A stretch of 42,955 bases of DNA from CAZAMT01 sp964486145 (lineage in GTDB: Bacteria; Bacteroidota; Bacteroidia; Bacteroidales; JAAAOM01), in NCBI GenBank assembly GCA_964486145.1, contig CAZAMT010000006.1, forward strand, positions 1 through 42,955. Reading direction: 5' to 3'. The notes beneath the pieces are model-generated. The model made no database searches. It saw only the letters and a program-made list of their open reading frames with translations, and had not been told where the DNA came from. Of this stretch, positions 26,069-34,738 are shown one piece after another. Position numbers and translations under genes: made by a program. Every line of letters starts with the position of its first letter. Positions within the stretch are counted from its first letter, which is position 1.

Positions 26069-27091
26069 CTACTTAATTTCAAAAACATGACCGCTATGAA
26101 GCAGTTCATCAACATTTTTAACATCTGATGTTTGTTCTGCAACACTAACCTGACTTTTAAGTTCATTTTCGTAAACCGAACTATTTGATGCTCTAATCAC
26201 ACCCATTGCCACAGGGTAATCGGGCAGAGTCATTCGAGATAGCATGTAATGTCTGGTATCATCAGAACGTTCCACGTCATGCACGAGAATATCCCGTTCG
26301 GTAATACCATTTTCTCCGATGGTTACTTTTAAAAACTTTGATCCAACCTGCACCAGTCCTTTATCCCTGTTTTTACCAAAAATCATTGGTTTTCCGTGCT
26401 GAAGGTATATCTGATGTTCTTCACGGACATCCTTCCCTGTTATTTCGGAGTGCACCTGGTTGTTAAATATAACACAGTTTTGCAGCACTTCGATTAAGGA
26501 AGTTCCTTTGTGGGCAACTGCTTCTTTGTAAACTTCACGCATCATTTTTGGCTCTGTATCTACAACTCGTGCATAGAATGTACCTTGCGCGCCCATAGCC
26601 AGTTCACCCGGCATAAAAGGATTTTCAATACTTCCTTCGGGGGATGTTTTGGTAAGACTTCCTTTTGGTGTGGTGGGTGAATATTGTCCTTTTGTAAGGC
26701 CATATATTTTATTGTTTAACAGCAAAATATTAACATCAAGATTTCTGCGGAGAAGATGTATAAAATGGTTTCCGCCAATGGCCATGGAATCACCATCACC
26801 GGTAACTATCCAAACACTCAATTCAGGATTAGCAACTTTTATACCTGTAGCAATGGGGAAAGCTCTACCGTGAAGACTGTGAAAACCATACGAGTTGATA
26901 TAATAAGGAAATCGGGAGGAACAACCGATTCCGGAAACAAAAACGATGTTCTCTTTTTTAATACCCATATCCGGAAGGGTTTTTTTAATCGTTGACAACA
27001 CTGCATGTCCGCCGCAACCCGGGCACCATTTAACGGGTTGGTTAACAAGGTCGAAATCCTCCTTTGTAATTTGTTCGAATATGTCTGACAT
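26069..27091 (-). CDS. korB: 2-oxoacid:ferredoxin oxidoreductase, beta subunit
   Basis: The thiamine-diphosphate subunit of the enzyme that interconverts 2-oxoglutarate (or a related 2-oxoacid) plus CoA with acyl-CoA, CO2 and reduced ferredoxin. Iron-sulfur cysteines are seen in WCPGCGGH (Cys23, Cys26), GIGCSSRF (Cys57) and LQNCVIFNNQ (about 205). The ThDP motif GDGDSMAIGGNHF (about 97-109) runs to LLLNNKIYGLTKGQ. The length of 340 aa is typical for the 2-oxoglutarate type. It lies 2 bp after korA and both end at the terminator near 26020. Substrate preference is inferred from family and cannot be proved here. Confidence 0.95.
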   Translation of the reverse strand: MSDIFEQITKEDFDLVNQPVKWCPGCGGHAVLSTIKKTLPDMGIKKENIVFVSGIGCSSRFPYYINSYGFHSLHGRAFPIATGIKVANPELSVWIVTGDGDSMAIGGNHFIHLLRRNLDVNILLLNNKIYGLTKGQYSPTTPKGSLTKTSPEGSIENPFMPGELAMGAQGTFYARVVDTEPKMMREVYKEAVAHKGTSLIEVLQNCVIFNNQVHSEITGKDVREEHQIYLQHGKPMIFGKNRDKGLVQVGSKFLKVTIGENGITERDILVHDVERSDDTRHYMLSRMTLPDYPVAMGVIRASNSSVYENELKSQVSVAEQTSDVKNVDELLHSGHVFEIK

Positions 27092-27093
27092 TT

Positions 27094-28941
27094 TTAATCC
27101 TCCTCTAAAATTTCATTAAATTTATTTTTTAGCTCAGAAATCATAAATGGGAGCCCCTGAACTTTATTGTATTTCAAATATTTGAACTGAGGGAAACTCA
27201 TTTTTAAATAATTGAAAAATTGTCCGCGGTTCAACTCACATACCAGGATTTTTTTAAATCCTGCCAGGATTTTTTCCGTGTTTTTTGGTAATGGCCGGAT
27301 GTAATTAAATTGGGCGAGACTGATATTTTTGCCATTTTCCTGTAATTCCTTCATAGCCATGTGCAATGCTCCGTAAGTACCACCCCAGCCAACCACAAGT
27401 AAATCGCCGGATTTTTCGCCCTCGATTTCCTGTAACGGGATAAAATCAGCTACTTTGTTTACCTTTTCTTCCCTCAATTCAACCATATTTTCATGATTGA
27501 TTGGGTCGTAAGAAACTTCACCGGTAACATCCGCTTTTTCAAGTCCGCCAATGCGGTGTCTGAGTCCTTCCTGACCTGGTACAGCCCAATACCTTGAGAG
27601 TTTTTTGGGATCACGTGTATAAGGATAATATGATTTTTCATTGTTCTTTACCAGTGGAGGTTCAATGGATGGCAGGGTTGCAGTTTTCGGAATTTGCCAC
27701 AATTCTGAACCATTGGCCAGGTATCCGTCGGATAACATAATGACGGGTACCATATGTTCAATCGCGATTTTTGCTGCCCGGTACGAAAATTCAAAACAAT
27801 TGGCTGGTGTTGATGAAGCAAGCACGACAACCGGACTTTCGCCGTTACGGCCATAGAGGGCCTGCATTAAATCTGATTGCTCCGTTTTGGTGGGTAACCC
27901 TGTGGAAGGACCACCACGTTGTACGTTTATTATGACAAGCGGTAATTCGGTCATAACGGCCAGCCCAATAGCTTCACTTTTGAGTGCAAGACCCGGGCCG
28001 GAAGTACTGGTTACGCCCAGTCTGCCTGAATAACTTGCCCCAATAGCTGAACAAATACCCGCAATTTCATCCTCAGCTTGAAAAGTTATCGCACCGAGGT
28101 GTTTCATTTTTGACAACTCCTGCAATATTTCTGTTGCCGGGGTAATGGGGTAAGAACCCAGGAACAGTTTTCTGCCGGATTTCTCGGAAGCAGCAAGCAA
28201 ACCCCAGGCGGCAGCAATGTTTCCTGTAATGTTTCTGAACAATCCCTTTTTGTCTTTTGCAGGATTGACCAAAAATGTGGTTGACATGGCTTCAATGGTT
28301 TCCGCATAATTATAGCCGGCTTCCAGCACAGCAGTGTTTGCCTCAACCAATTCAGGTTTATGCTTAAATTTTTCGATTAAAAAGTCCTTACCAATTTTTA
28401 AGTCGCGGTTAAAAAGCCAGTACAGAAGACCGGCAACAAACTGGTTTTTTGTTTTATCAGCAGTACGAAAATCCAGTCCGTGATTTTTAACTGTCGACCG
28501 TGTGAGATTGGTAATTGGTGCTTTCACAACTGTATAACCCTCCAGAGAACCATCATGCAGCGGATCTTCAACGTAACCGGCTTTTTTGTAATATTTATTA
28601 TCAAAATTGTCAATATCAATGATGATTGTAGCACCACGTTTTAGCCATCCCAGATTCGCTTTCAGAGCAGCAGGGTTCATAGCAACCAAAACATCGGCCT
28701 GGTCACCCGGGGTCTGAACTTCTTTGTGTCCAATATGTACCTGAAAACCCGAAACCCCGGCAACTGTACCTTGTGGTGCACGAATTTCTGCCGGATAATC
28801 CGGGAATGTTGACAAATCATTTCCAACAAAGGCTGAGGAATCAGAAAACTGACTACCGGTAAATTGCATGCCATCTCCGGAATCGCCTGCAAACTTAACC
28901 ACTACTTCGTCTACTTCAATTATTTTTGGATTTTTACTCAT
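27094..28941 (-). CDS. korA: 2-oxoacid:ferredoxin oxidoreductase, fused gamma-alpha subunit
   Basis: A 615-residue subunit. Residues about 10-190 are the gamma domain (VVKFAGDSGDGMQFTGSQF, FPDYPAEIRAPQGTVAGVSGFQVHIG, DVLVAMNPAALKANL). Residues about 235-610 are the alpha domain with the pyrimidine-binding YPITPATEILQELS, the GVTSTSGPGLALKSEAIGLAV stretch and NVQRGGPSTGLPTKTEQSDL. The gamma-alpha fusion with a separate beta is the KorA arrangement of Bacteroidota. It makes the reductive or oxidative 2-oxoglutarate step and supplies low-potential ferredoxin in anaerobes. It is co-transcribed with korB. The 291-bp leader region upstream is very AT-rich and contains a direct repeat. Confidence 0.95.
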   Translation of the reverse strand: MSKNPKIIEVDEVVVKFAGDSGDGMQFTGSQFSDSSAFVGNDLSTFPDYPAEIRAPQGTVAGVSGFQVHIGHKEVQTPGDQADVLVAMNPAALKANLGWLKRGATIIIDIDNFDNKYYKKAGYVEDPLHDGSLEGYTVVKAPITNLTRSTVKNHGLDFRTADKTKNQFVAGLLYWLFNRDLKIGKDFLIEKFKHKPELVEANTAVLEAGYNYAETIEAMSTTFLVNPAKDKKGLFRNITGNIAAAWGLLAASEKSGRKLFLGSYPITPATEILQELSKMKHLGAITFQAEDEIAGICSAIGASYSGRLGVTSTSGPGLALKSEAIGLAVMTELPLVIINVQRGGPSTGLPTKTEQSDLMQALYGRNGESPVVVLASSTPANCFEFSYRAAKIAIEHMVPVIMLSDGYLANGSELWQIPKTATLPSIEPPLVKNNEKSYYPYTRDPKKLSRYWAVPGQEGLRHRIGGLEKADVTGEVSYDPINHENMVELREEKVNKVADFIPLQEIEGEKSGDLLVVGWGGTYGALHMAMKELQENGKNISLAQFNYIRPLPKNTEKILAGFKKILVCELNRGQFFNYLKMSFPQFKYLKYNKVQGLPFMISELKNKFNEILEED

Positions 28942-29233
28942 TACAGATTGAAATTTGATGTTTTACATCGACAAACTTGTCTTTTTAGTGCACATTATAT
29001 GGAATTATATAAATATAGAAATAATTTAATACAATTTCACTAATATAGAAATTAAATATAACCGTTTTAAACAATAAATTATAATATTTTGATTTTTAAC
29101 CAAGTAGTTCCGTATTTTTTTAATAGTAAGAACGTGAAAATGAAAAGTTAAATTATGTTGAAGTTTTTATTCTTGACCTGACATTCATCAATCGGTTGTA
29201 TGAATTTTGTCATATGCAGGATATATTTCCAGA
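28942..29233. other. 292-bp AT-rich region upstream of korA
   Basis: A gap between the korA start and the pssA stop, both minus strand. No gene is seen. It holds two 11-bp direct repeats (see 29012-29052). Close to korA are two small inverted repeats read on the minus strand (GACAA/TTGTC and GATGT/ACATC). No clean TAnnTTTG box was found. Confidence 0.45.
29012..29052. repeat. Direct repeat AATATAGAAAT x2, 30-bp period
   Basis: AATATAGAAAT occurs at 29012-29022 and 29042-29052, a 30-bp spacing (close to three helical turns), about 70-110 bp upstream of korA. The same-face spacing would suit paired regulator binding, but in AT-rich DNA it may be chance. Confidence 0.45.
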
Positions 29234-29992
29234 TTAATGAGGTAATGCATTCCAGTTTTGAAGGAGCGACAGAAAAATGTAAATGAAAAAAATCACCGGG
29301 ATAGCAAATACATTGAAAATAATAATTAGTATTAAACTGATTATCAAAAAAATATAGCGCGTAACATTTTTGCTGAATGCATAAGTTGCAAATTTAAAGG
29401 AGAACAGTCGAAGGCCCGAAACCATCAATAAACTTAACAGTATCACCAGGATTACCAAAAAATAGGTATTCAGTACAAGATCCTGCAACTGCACATTTTC
29501 GGTTTCTACCAAAATAAGTGCGATAGAAGCAATTAGAATTGCTGCAGCCGGAGTGGGTAAACCGTAGAAATAATTATTATCGGAATTTGCTGAAATAGTA
29601 AACCTGGCAAGCCTTATTCCGCTAAATACAGCTACAAGGAACGATGTATACAAGATAATACTTTCAAGAATGGTCGCTGTTTCAATATTAAAGGAAGAAT
29701 CATGGTATGTGAGAGACATGATGAGCATTTGGTACAGAATAATGGACGGGGCAACTCCAAAACTCACGATATCGGCCAGTGAATCCAGCGTTTTACCAAA
29801 TGATGAAATAGCATTTAATGACCTGGCAAAATAGCCATCCAGAAAATCTATAATGGCGGCGAGGAAAATAATAAATCCTGCAATCTGCAAATTGCGTTCA
29901 AAAGCGAATGCAATTGCCATACACCCCAAAAAAATATTCATACTTGTAAGCAGATTGGGAATTTGCTTGATTATTGAATTGTCTTTTGTCAT
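29234..29992 (-). CDS. pssA: CDP-diacylglycerol--serine O-phosphatidyltransferase
   Basis: Makes phosphatidylserine, the precursor of phosphatidylethanolamine, from CDP-diacylglycerol and serine in the inner membrane. The CDP-alcohol phosphotransferase signature D-G-x2-A-R-x8-G-x3-D-x3-D is complete (DGYFARSLNAISSFGKTLD, then SLAD) near residues 52-75 of the chosen protein. There are several hydrophobic helices. The ATG at 29992 is chosen because a TACATTTG -7 box at 30018-30011 overlaps the alternative start at 30013. At 252 residues it has the length of the bacterial type II (archaeal/Bacillus-like) enzyme rather than the E. coli type. Confidence 0.92.
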   Translation of the reverse strand: MTKDNSIIKQIPNLLTSMNIFLGCMAIAFAFERNLQIAGFIIFLAAIIDFLDGYFARSLNAISSFGKTLDSLADIVSFGVAPSIILYQMLIMSLTYHDSSFNIETATILESIILYTSFLVAVFSGIRLARFTISANSDNNYFYGLPTPAAAILIASIALILVETENVQLQDLVLNTYFLVILVILLSLLMVSGLRLFSFKFATYAFSKNVTRYIFLIISLILIIIFNVFAIPVIFFIYIFLSLLQNWNALPH

Positions 29993-30010
29993 GGTTCGGT
30001 GTTTTAATAT

Positions 30011-30018
30011 CAAATGTA
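30011..30018 (-). promoter_or_regulatory. -7 promoter box (TACATTTG) for pssA
   Basis: The minus-strand TACATTTG matches TAnnTTTG. The predicted transcript start near 30004 leaves a leader of about 12 nt and decides the pssA start at 29992. Confidence 0.5.
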
Positions 30019-30073
30019 AACATATTTATTAAATTATCCTTTGTTATAGCTTTGGCTGCTGAAATGCAAAAAG

Positions 30074-30904
30074 TCACAATACTATTTTCTCCGACAATAC
30101 ATTTTCGCCATAAAAAATGGATGCTTGCTGATCGAATAACTCTGATGTGTCGGTCGTGTAAAACTTTATCAGACCATTTTTCGTGCAACGTTTCTCCATG
30201 TTGTGGTGACGGTGCAAATAATCATTCAGGCGCTCTGCAACAACCTCTCCCTGTGAAATAATTTTTATATCTGCAGCGAGGTATGCCCTAATTTTCGGAA
30301 GCATTAGCGGGTAATGCGTACATCCTAAAATGATGGTATCAATGCTGTCTGATTTTTCCAGTAGCTGATCCAGGTATTTTTTTACGAAGTAATCCGCCCC
30401 TGAACCAGCATGTTCGTTGTTTTCAATGATTGGTACCCACATGGGACATGCCTGCTGCCAGACGTTTACATTCGGGAAAAAATTTTCAATTTCAATGCGG
30501 TATGATTCTGATTGTATGGTTCCATTGGTGCCTAATACTCCGACATTGTTTGATTTTGTTATTTCGCCAATCATTTCTGTGGTCGGTCGAATCACACCAA
30601 GCACCCTTTTTATTGGATCGATGGTGGGTAAATCCTGTTGCTGAATGGTTCTGAGGGCCTTTGCAGATGCAGTATTGCATGCCAGGATAACCAGTGGGCA
30701 GCCAAATTGAAAAAGTCTTTTCACTCCTTGCAGGGTAAATCGGTATACCGATTCAAAAGAGCGATTGCCGTAAGGTGTCCTGGCATTGTCACCAAGATAC
30801 AGAAAATCATAATGGGGTAATCTTGACTTTAATGCTGTCAGAACAGTCAATCCACCGTATCCTGAATCAAAAACTCCGATGGGGTGTGTTGTTGATGTTT
30901 GCAT
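30074..30904 (-). CDS. murI: Glutamate racemase
   Basis: Converts L-glutamate to the D-glutamate of the peptidoglycan stem peptide (cytoplasm, cofactor-free). It has PIGVFDSGYGGLTVL (about 8-22) with the conserved Asp and Ser, YLGDNARTPYGNRS, and the two catalytic cysteines in VILACNTASAKAL and IILGCTHYPLM. ATG 30904 is preferred: the frame opens further upstream to 30928, but that lies inside the terminator palindrome. The resulting 276 aa is normal. The start follows the ompH terminator by only 12 nt, so expression may depend on read-through. Confidence 0.94.
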   Translation of the reverse strand: MQTSTTHPIGVFDSGYGGLTVLTALKSRLPHYDFLYLGDNARTPYGNRSFESVYRFTLQGVKRLFQFGCPLVILACNTASAKALRTIQQQDLPTIDPIKRVLGVIRPTTEMIGEITKSNNVGVLGTNGTIQSESYRIEIENFFPNVNVWQQACPMWVPIIENNEHAGSGADYFVKKYLDQLLEKSDSIDTIILGCTHYPLMLPKIRAYLAADIKIISQGEVVAERLNDYLHRHHNMEKRCTKNGLIKFYTTDTSELFDQQASIFYGENVLSEKIVL

Positions 30905-30915
30905 GGTGGTTATAC

Positions 30916-30951
30916 AAAAAAAGGCCATTTCCCCGGAAATGGCCTTTTTTT
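30916..30951 (-). terminator. Strong palindromic terminator between ompH and murI
   Basis: An almost perfect palindrome: A7-GGCCATTTCC, two central bases, then GGAAATGGCC-T7. It forms a 10-bp GC-containing stem flanked by A and T tracts, and so can terminate transcription from either strand. It sits 13 bp after the ompH stop (30965) and 12 bp before the murI ATG (30904). Confidence 0.85.
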
Positions 30952-30964
30952 GGTATTTTGTTTA

Positions 30965-31480
30965 TTATTGTACGCCTAATTGTTCCTTTACCATAGGTAG
31001 AAGATTAAGACTGTTATCAGCGGTGTAAATAAGTACACCCGAACTGGTATCAAACACATAGGTGATGTTCTGTTCCTGAGCAACCGCTTCAATGGCTTGT
31101 TTAGCTTTGTCCAGAATAGGCTGGAACAATTGTCCGCGCTTTCTTTGTAACCGCTGTTGAGCGTTTGATGAATACTGCTGGATACGTTGCTGAAGATCCT
31201 GTAATTCAGTTTCTTTTGTTTCCCTGATAATGTCAGAGTATTTTTCCTGTTCCTGGAGATATGCATCCAGTTTTTGATTGTATTCAACCTGCATTGCTTC
31301 CAGATTTTCCTCTAACGCTTTGGCATCAGCTTCCAGTTCCGCTTGTGCAGAATCACTTTCGGGCATAGCCTGCAACAGCTCTTCGGTGTTAATGTGACCA
31401 AACTTTGGAGCGTTCTGAGCTTGTCCAATGCTAACAGATAAAACACAACTGATGAATGCAAAAACTAAAAATTTCTTCAT
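30965..31480 (-). CDS. OmpH/Skp family periplasmic chaperone (second copy)
   Basis: From ATG 31480 the protein has a signal peptide MKKFLVFAFISCVLSVSIGQAQ and then the OmpH/Skp form: GHINTEELLQAMPESDSAQAELE, a long charged coiled coil (about 45-115, rich in Glu/Gln, with LQDLQQRIQQYSSNAQQRL), and a beta segment at the end (ITYVFDTSSGVLIYTADNSLNL). Skp trimers hold unfolded outer-membrane proteins in the periplasm. It lies in line after bamA and a first ompH copy. A TACTTTTG box in the gap before it may give it its own promoter. Length 171 aa; the terminator follows directly. Confidence 0.88.
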   Translation of the reverse strand: MKKFLVFAFISCVLSVSIGQAQNAPKFGHINTEELLQAMPESDSAQAELEADAKALEENLEAMQVEYNQKLDAYLQEQEKYSDIIRETKETELQDLQQRIQQYSSNAQQRLQRKRGQLFQPILDKAKQAIEAVAQEQNITYVFDTSSGVLIYTADNSLNLLPMVKEQLGVQ

Positions 31481-31524
31481 TTCTTCTTTTATTTTCAAGT
31501 ATTTAATGTTTTCAAAAATTTGTA

Positions 31525-31532
31525 CAAAAGTA
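31525..31532 (-). promoter_or_regulatory. Possible -7 box (TACTTTTG) for the second ompH
   Basis: The minus-strand TACTTTTG matches TAnnTTTG in the 57-bp gap between the ompH copies, about 45 bp upstream of ATG 31480. No -33 element is clear. Confidence 0.35.
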
Positions 31533-31537
31533 AAACT

Positions 31538-32053
31538 TTAATTTTTATAACCTAATTTTGTCAGCACTTCATCACTTACATCGTTTTTTGGATTTGCAAA
31601 CAGAATGGCCGGGCTGCCTGATGAATCAAATATACCCGCGTAATTGCCTTCTGTAGCTATTTCTTTAACTGCATTATACACTTGATCCTGAATAGGTTCA
31701 ATTAATTCCTGCCGTTTTTTAAACAACTCTCCTTCACGGCCAAAATATTGTTGTTGTAATTCCTTTACCGCTTTTTCTTTGTTGATGATCTCTTCTTCCC
31801 TTTTAACCCTCATTTCTTCGGTAAGTAAAACTTTTTCAGCCTGATAATCTTTATATAATTTTTCAATCTCATCGTATTTCAGCTTTATTTCCTGTTCCCA
31901 TTCTTTTGAGAGTTCATCAATTTGGTCCTGTGCCGCTTTGTAAGCAGGAATATTTAAAAGGATATACTCTGTATCGACAAAGGCAAATCGCTGAGCTTGG
32001 CCAGTGCCAATAAAAAGCATCATAATAATTATAACTGATAATATACGTTTCAT
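31538..32053 (-). CDS. OmpH/Skp family periplasmic chaperone (first copy)
   Basis: A 171-residue secreted protein with signal MKRILSVIIIMMLFIGTGQAQ and mature start RFAFVDTEYILLNIPAYKAAQ. The long charged coiled coil (about 43-118) includes EEMRVKREEEIINKEKAVKELQ. The C-terminal segment has GIFDSSGSPAILFANPKNDVSDEVLTKLGY, closer to the typical Bacteroidota OmpH than the neighbouring copy. It is an expected chaperone of outer-membrane proteins feeding BamA, whose gene lies 29 bp upstream in the same unit. Confidence 0.9.
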   Translation of the reverse strand: MKRILSVIIIMMLFIGTGQAQRFAFVDTEYILLNIPAYKAAQDQIDELSKEWEQEIKLKYDEIEKLYKDYQAEKVLLTEEMRVKREEEIINKEKAVKELQQQYFGREGELFKKRQELIEPIQDQVYNAVKEIATEGNYAGIFDSSGSPAILFANPKNDVSDEVLTKLGYKN

Positions 32054-32082
32054 GGTAATTATTAATATTTAGTTAAACAATG

Positions 32083-34737
32083 TTAAAACTGCTGACCCAG
32101 AACAAAATGGAATTGTCCTCCATTGTTTCCTGGTATCGGTGTTTCATCAAATCCGTAACCCCAATCAATTCCCAGCATCCCGAACATCGGGAGAAAAGCT
32201 CTGACGCCGACACCGGCAGCTCGCCTGATGATAAAGGGATTAAATTCATTTAGATCATACCATACATTCCCACCTTCCAGGAATGCAAGTCCGTAGATGG
32301 ATGCTGACGGAGAGAGGGTAAACGGATAACGCAATTCAATTGTATATTTATTGTAGATATTGGCATAACGGGTTCTTGAATCTTGGGATCCGGAGTTGGT
32401 ATAGTATGGAAATTCCGTTAAAGAGTAGTTTTCATATCCACGCAGGCCAATGGTTTCAACACCAAACTGGCCGTATCCCATACCATCACCACCTACCATA
32501 TAACCTTCGAATGGGGAGGCGCCAATATCTTTGCTAAAATATCCTTTAAATCCAAAATCAGCCTTTGTCATCAACACAAGGTCGCCAATAATCCGGTTGT
32601 ACCATGCTGATTTAAATGTCCATTTATGATGTTCCAGGAGCTTGTATTTTTCGGCAAGTTCATTACGCAGGATTCGATCTTCCTGCAATCCTGCCAACCT
32701 TGCTTCCGTTGCATTTGGGTTTTCTGCTTCCACGATGCCCCGGATGGTTTCTTTTTCGGCTGGTGAAAGTCTGTAAAAACCATCTTCTTTAAACCATGAA
32801 TACGGCGGGGTAATTTCGAGAGATAACGAGAAATTTGATCCACGACGGGGATAAATGGGCTGGTCCTGGGAACTTCTTCCGAATGTGGTTTTAAAAGCAA
32901 AACTATGGAATGTTCCGTTGTTGAGAGCAATCTCATCTGTTACCCGGAAATAATCATAGTAATCCTTCAATCTATATCGTTGCAGGCTTATTTCATTGTA
33001 CAGGGTAAAGTAGTCATCCGGCCAGGATAATCTTCGACCCAGACCAATGGAACCACCTGTAATTTTCATGTAATCATCAGGGATATTTTTTGGATTGCGA
33101 ATATATCCGTAGTATGAATACCCATCGGGTTTATTCACTTTGGAATGAAACAGTGAAACCGAGAAGGAATTTGGTTTTTTACCTCCAAACCAGGGTTCAA
33201 CAAACGTTGCATTGTAAGATTGGTAGTATTTTCCATTGGTTTGTGCACGGAGGCTGAGTGTTTGGCCATCGCCTGAAGGCACGGGCCGCCATGCCTTGGG
33301 ATCGAACATGCGACTTGCTGCAAAATTGGAAAAACGCAGACCAATGGTTCCAACAAACATTCCGGCACCCCAACCTCCGGATACTTCTAATTGGTCATTG
33401 GCTTTTTCCTCCAGTTGGTATTCAATATCAACGGTTCCTTCTTCCGGATTTGGAATCGGATTCGGAACAATGTTTTCCGGGTTGAAGTGCCCCAACTGTG
33501 CAAGTTCCCTTACCGTACGAATAATGTCATTTCTACTGAACAATTCACCTGGTTTTGTCCGCAATTCTCTGCGAATAACGTGTTCATTGGTTTTTGTATT
33601 TCCTTTAATGATGATTTGGTCAATCCTGGCCTGTTTACCTTCGTAAACCCTCATTTCAAGATCGATGGAATCATTTTCAACATTAACTTCCACCGGTTCA
33701 ATGCTTGAAAAAAGATACCCATTGTCCATGTATAGTGAAGAAACGGCATCTTCTTTAATTTGCAACCTGTTCATCAGCAGCGTCTGGTCATACACATTTC
33801 CTTTTTCAATACCCAGGACATTGTCAAGAACTTCATCAGGATATTTGGTGTTACCAACCCATGAAATATTTCTAAAAAAGTACTGTTCACCTTCCTGAAT
33901 ATCAATATACAGGTTTATTCTTTTTTCACTGAGAACTTCTATTTGGGAATCGAGTATTTTAGCATCACGGTAACCGTTTTCATTGTAAAATTCAATAAGT
34001 GAAGCTTTATCCTCCTTAAAATCAGGTTCAATGTACTTTGAAGCTTTAAAAAAGTTGAGGTTTCTTTTTTTTGTGTTTTTCATCACACGCCGTAGTTTTC
34101 CATCTTTGAAAACCTGATTTCCTTTAAAAACGATGTCGTTTATTTTAACCCGATCATTTTTATGAATGTCAATCACCAGGTTTACCCGGTTCGCGTAGGT
34201 AGTATCGCGTTCCTGAATAAAATCGATTTCAACGTTGAAAAAACCTTTTTCAATGAAATGGTTTTTTATAATTAAATCTGTATTGTTTAACAATTCTTCT
34301 GTTACCTGGCTACCCCGGCGCAGTTCCATTTTTTCCTGTAAATCTTCCTGATCCGATTTGTTTACTCCTTCAATTGTGAGACTGGCGATACGCGGTCTTT
34401 CTTTCAGGTAAACATCAAGGAATATTTTTCTTCCGGAAACGCTGTCCACGGTTACTTTAATATCTGAAAACAAACCCTGTTTCCAGTATTTATCAATCAT
34501 TCTCGAGATATCATCACCCGGAACGGAAATGACATCCCCGGTTCGTATTCCGGAGATATTTGCAAGTACTTGTTTATCAAGAAACTCAACGCCTGAAACT
34601 TTCAGGTTGGCAACGACATATTCCTTCGGATCACCATAATTGAACCGAACGTTTTGTTGGGCATGCATTATGTTCTCATTACTAAGTAACAATGCAGCAA
34701 TGATTAGATATTTGAAAAGCAATTTCATAATTTTCAT
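32083..34737 (-). CDS. bamA: Outer membrane protein assembly factor BamA
   Basis: The central insertase of the BAM complex in the outer membrane. Signal peptide MKIMKLLFKYLIIAALLLS ends around MHAQ. Five POTRA domains cover about residues 30-440 (for example VSGVEFLDKQVLANISGIRTGD, IASLTIEGVNKSD, VKINDIVFKGNQVF, FFRNISWVGNTKYPDEVL, IDQIIIKGNTKTNEHVIRREL), then the 16-strand barrel with VGGDGMGYGQFGVETIGLRGYE and a last strand ending FHFVLGQQF, whose final Phe is the usual signal. The ATG at 34737 lies 1 bp after the uppS stop; an upstream reading to 34758 overlaps uppS. About 884 aa. Confidence 0.95.
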   Translation of the reverse strand: MKIMKLLFKYLIIAALLLSNENIMHAQQNVRFNYGDPKEYVVANLKVSGVEFLDKQVLANISGIRTGDVISVPGDDISRMIDKYWKQGLFSDIKVTVDSVSGRKIFLDVYLKERPRIASLTIEGVNKSDQEDLQEKMELRRGSQVTEELLNNTDLIIKNHFIEKGFFNVEIDFIQERDTTYANRVNLVIDIHKNDRVKINDIVFKGNQVFKDGKLRRVMKNTKKRNLNFFKASKYIEPDFKEDKASLIEFYNENGYRDAKILDSQIEVLSEKRINLYIDIQEGEQYFFRNISWVGNTKYPDEVLDNVLGIEKGNVYDQTLLMNRLQIKEDAVSSLYMDNGYLFSSIEPVEVNVENDSIDLEMRVYEGKQARIDQIIIKGNTKTNEHVIRRELRTKPGELFSRNDIIRTVRELAQLGHFNPENIVPNPIPNPEEGTVDIEYQLEEKANDQLEVSGGWGAGMFVGTIGLRFSNFAASRMFDPKAWRPVPSGDGQTLSLRAQTNGKYYQSYNATFVEPWFGGKKPNSFSVSLFHSKVNKPDGYSYYGYIRNPKNIPDDYMKITGGSIGLGRRLSWPDDYFTLYNEISLQRYRLKDYYDYFRVTDEIALNNGTFHSFAFKTTFGRSSQDQPIYPRRGSNFSLSLEITPPYSWFKEDGFYRLSPAEKETIRGIVEAENPNATEARLAGLQEDRILRNELAEKYKLLEHHKWTFKSAWYNRIIGDLVLMTKADFGFKGYFSKDIGASPFEGYMVGGDGMGYGQFGVETIGLRGYENYSLTEFPYYTNSGSQDSRTRYANIYNKYTIELRYPFTLSPSASIYGLAFLEGGNVWYDLNEFNPFIIRRAAGVGVRAFLPMFGMLGIDWGYGFDETPIPGNNGGQFHFVLGQQF

Positions 34738-34738
34738 T

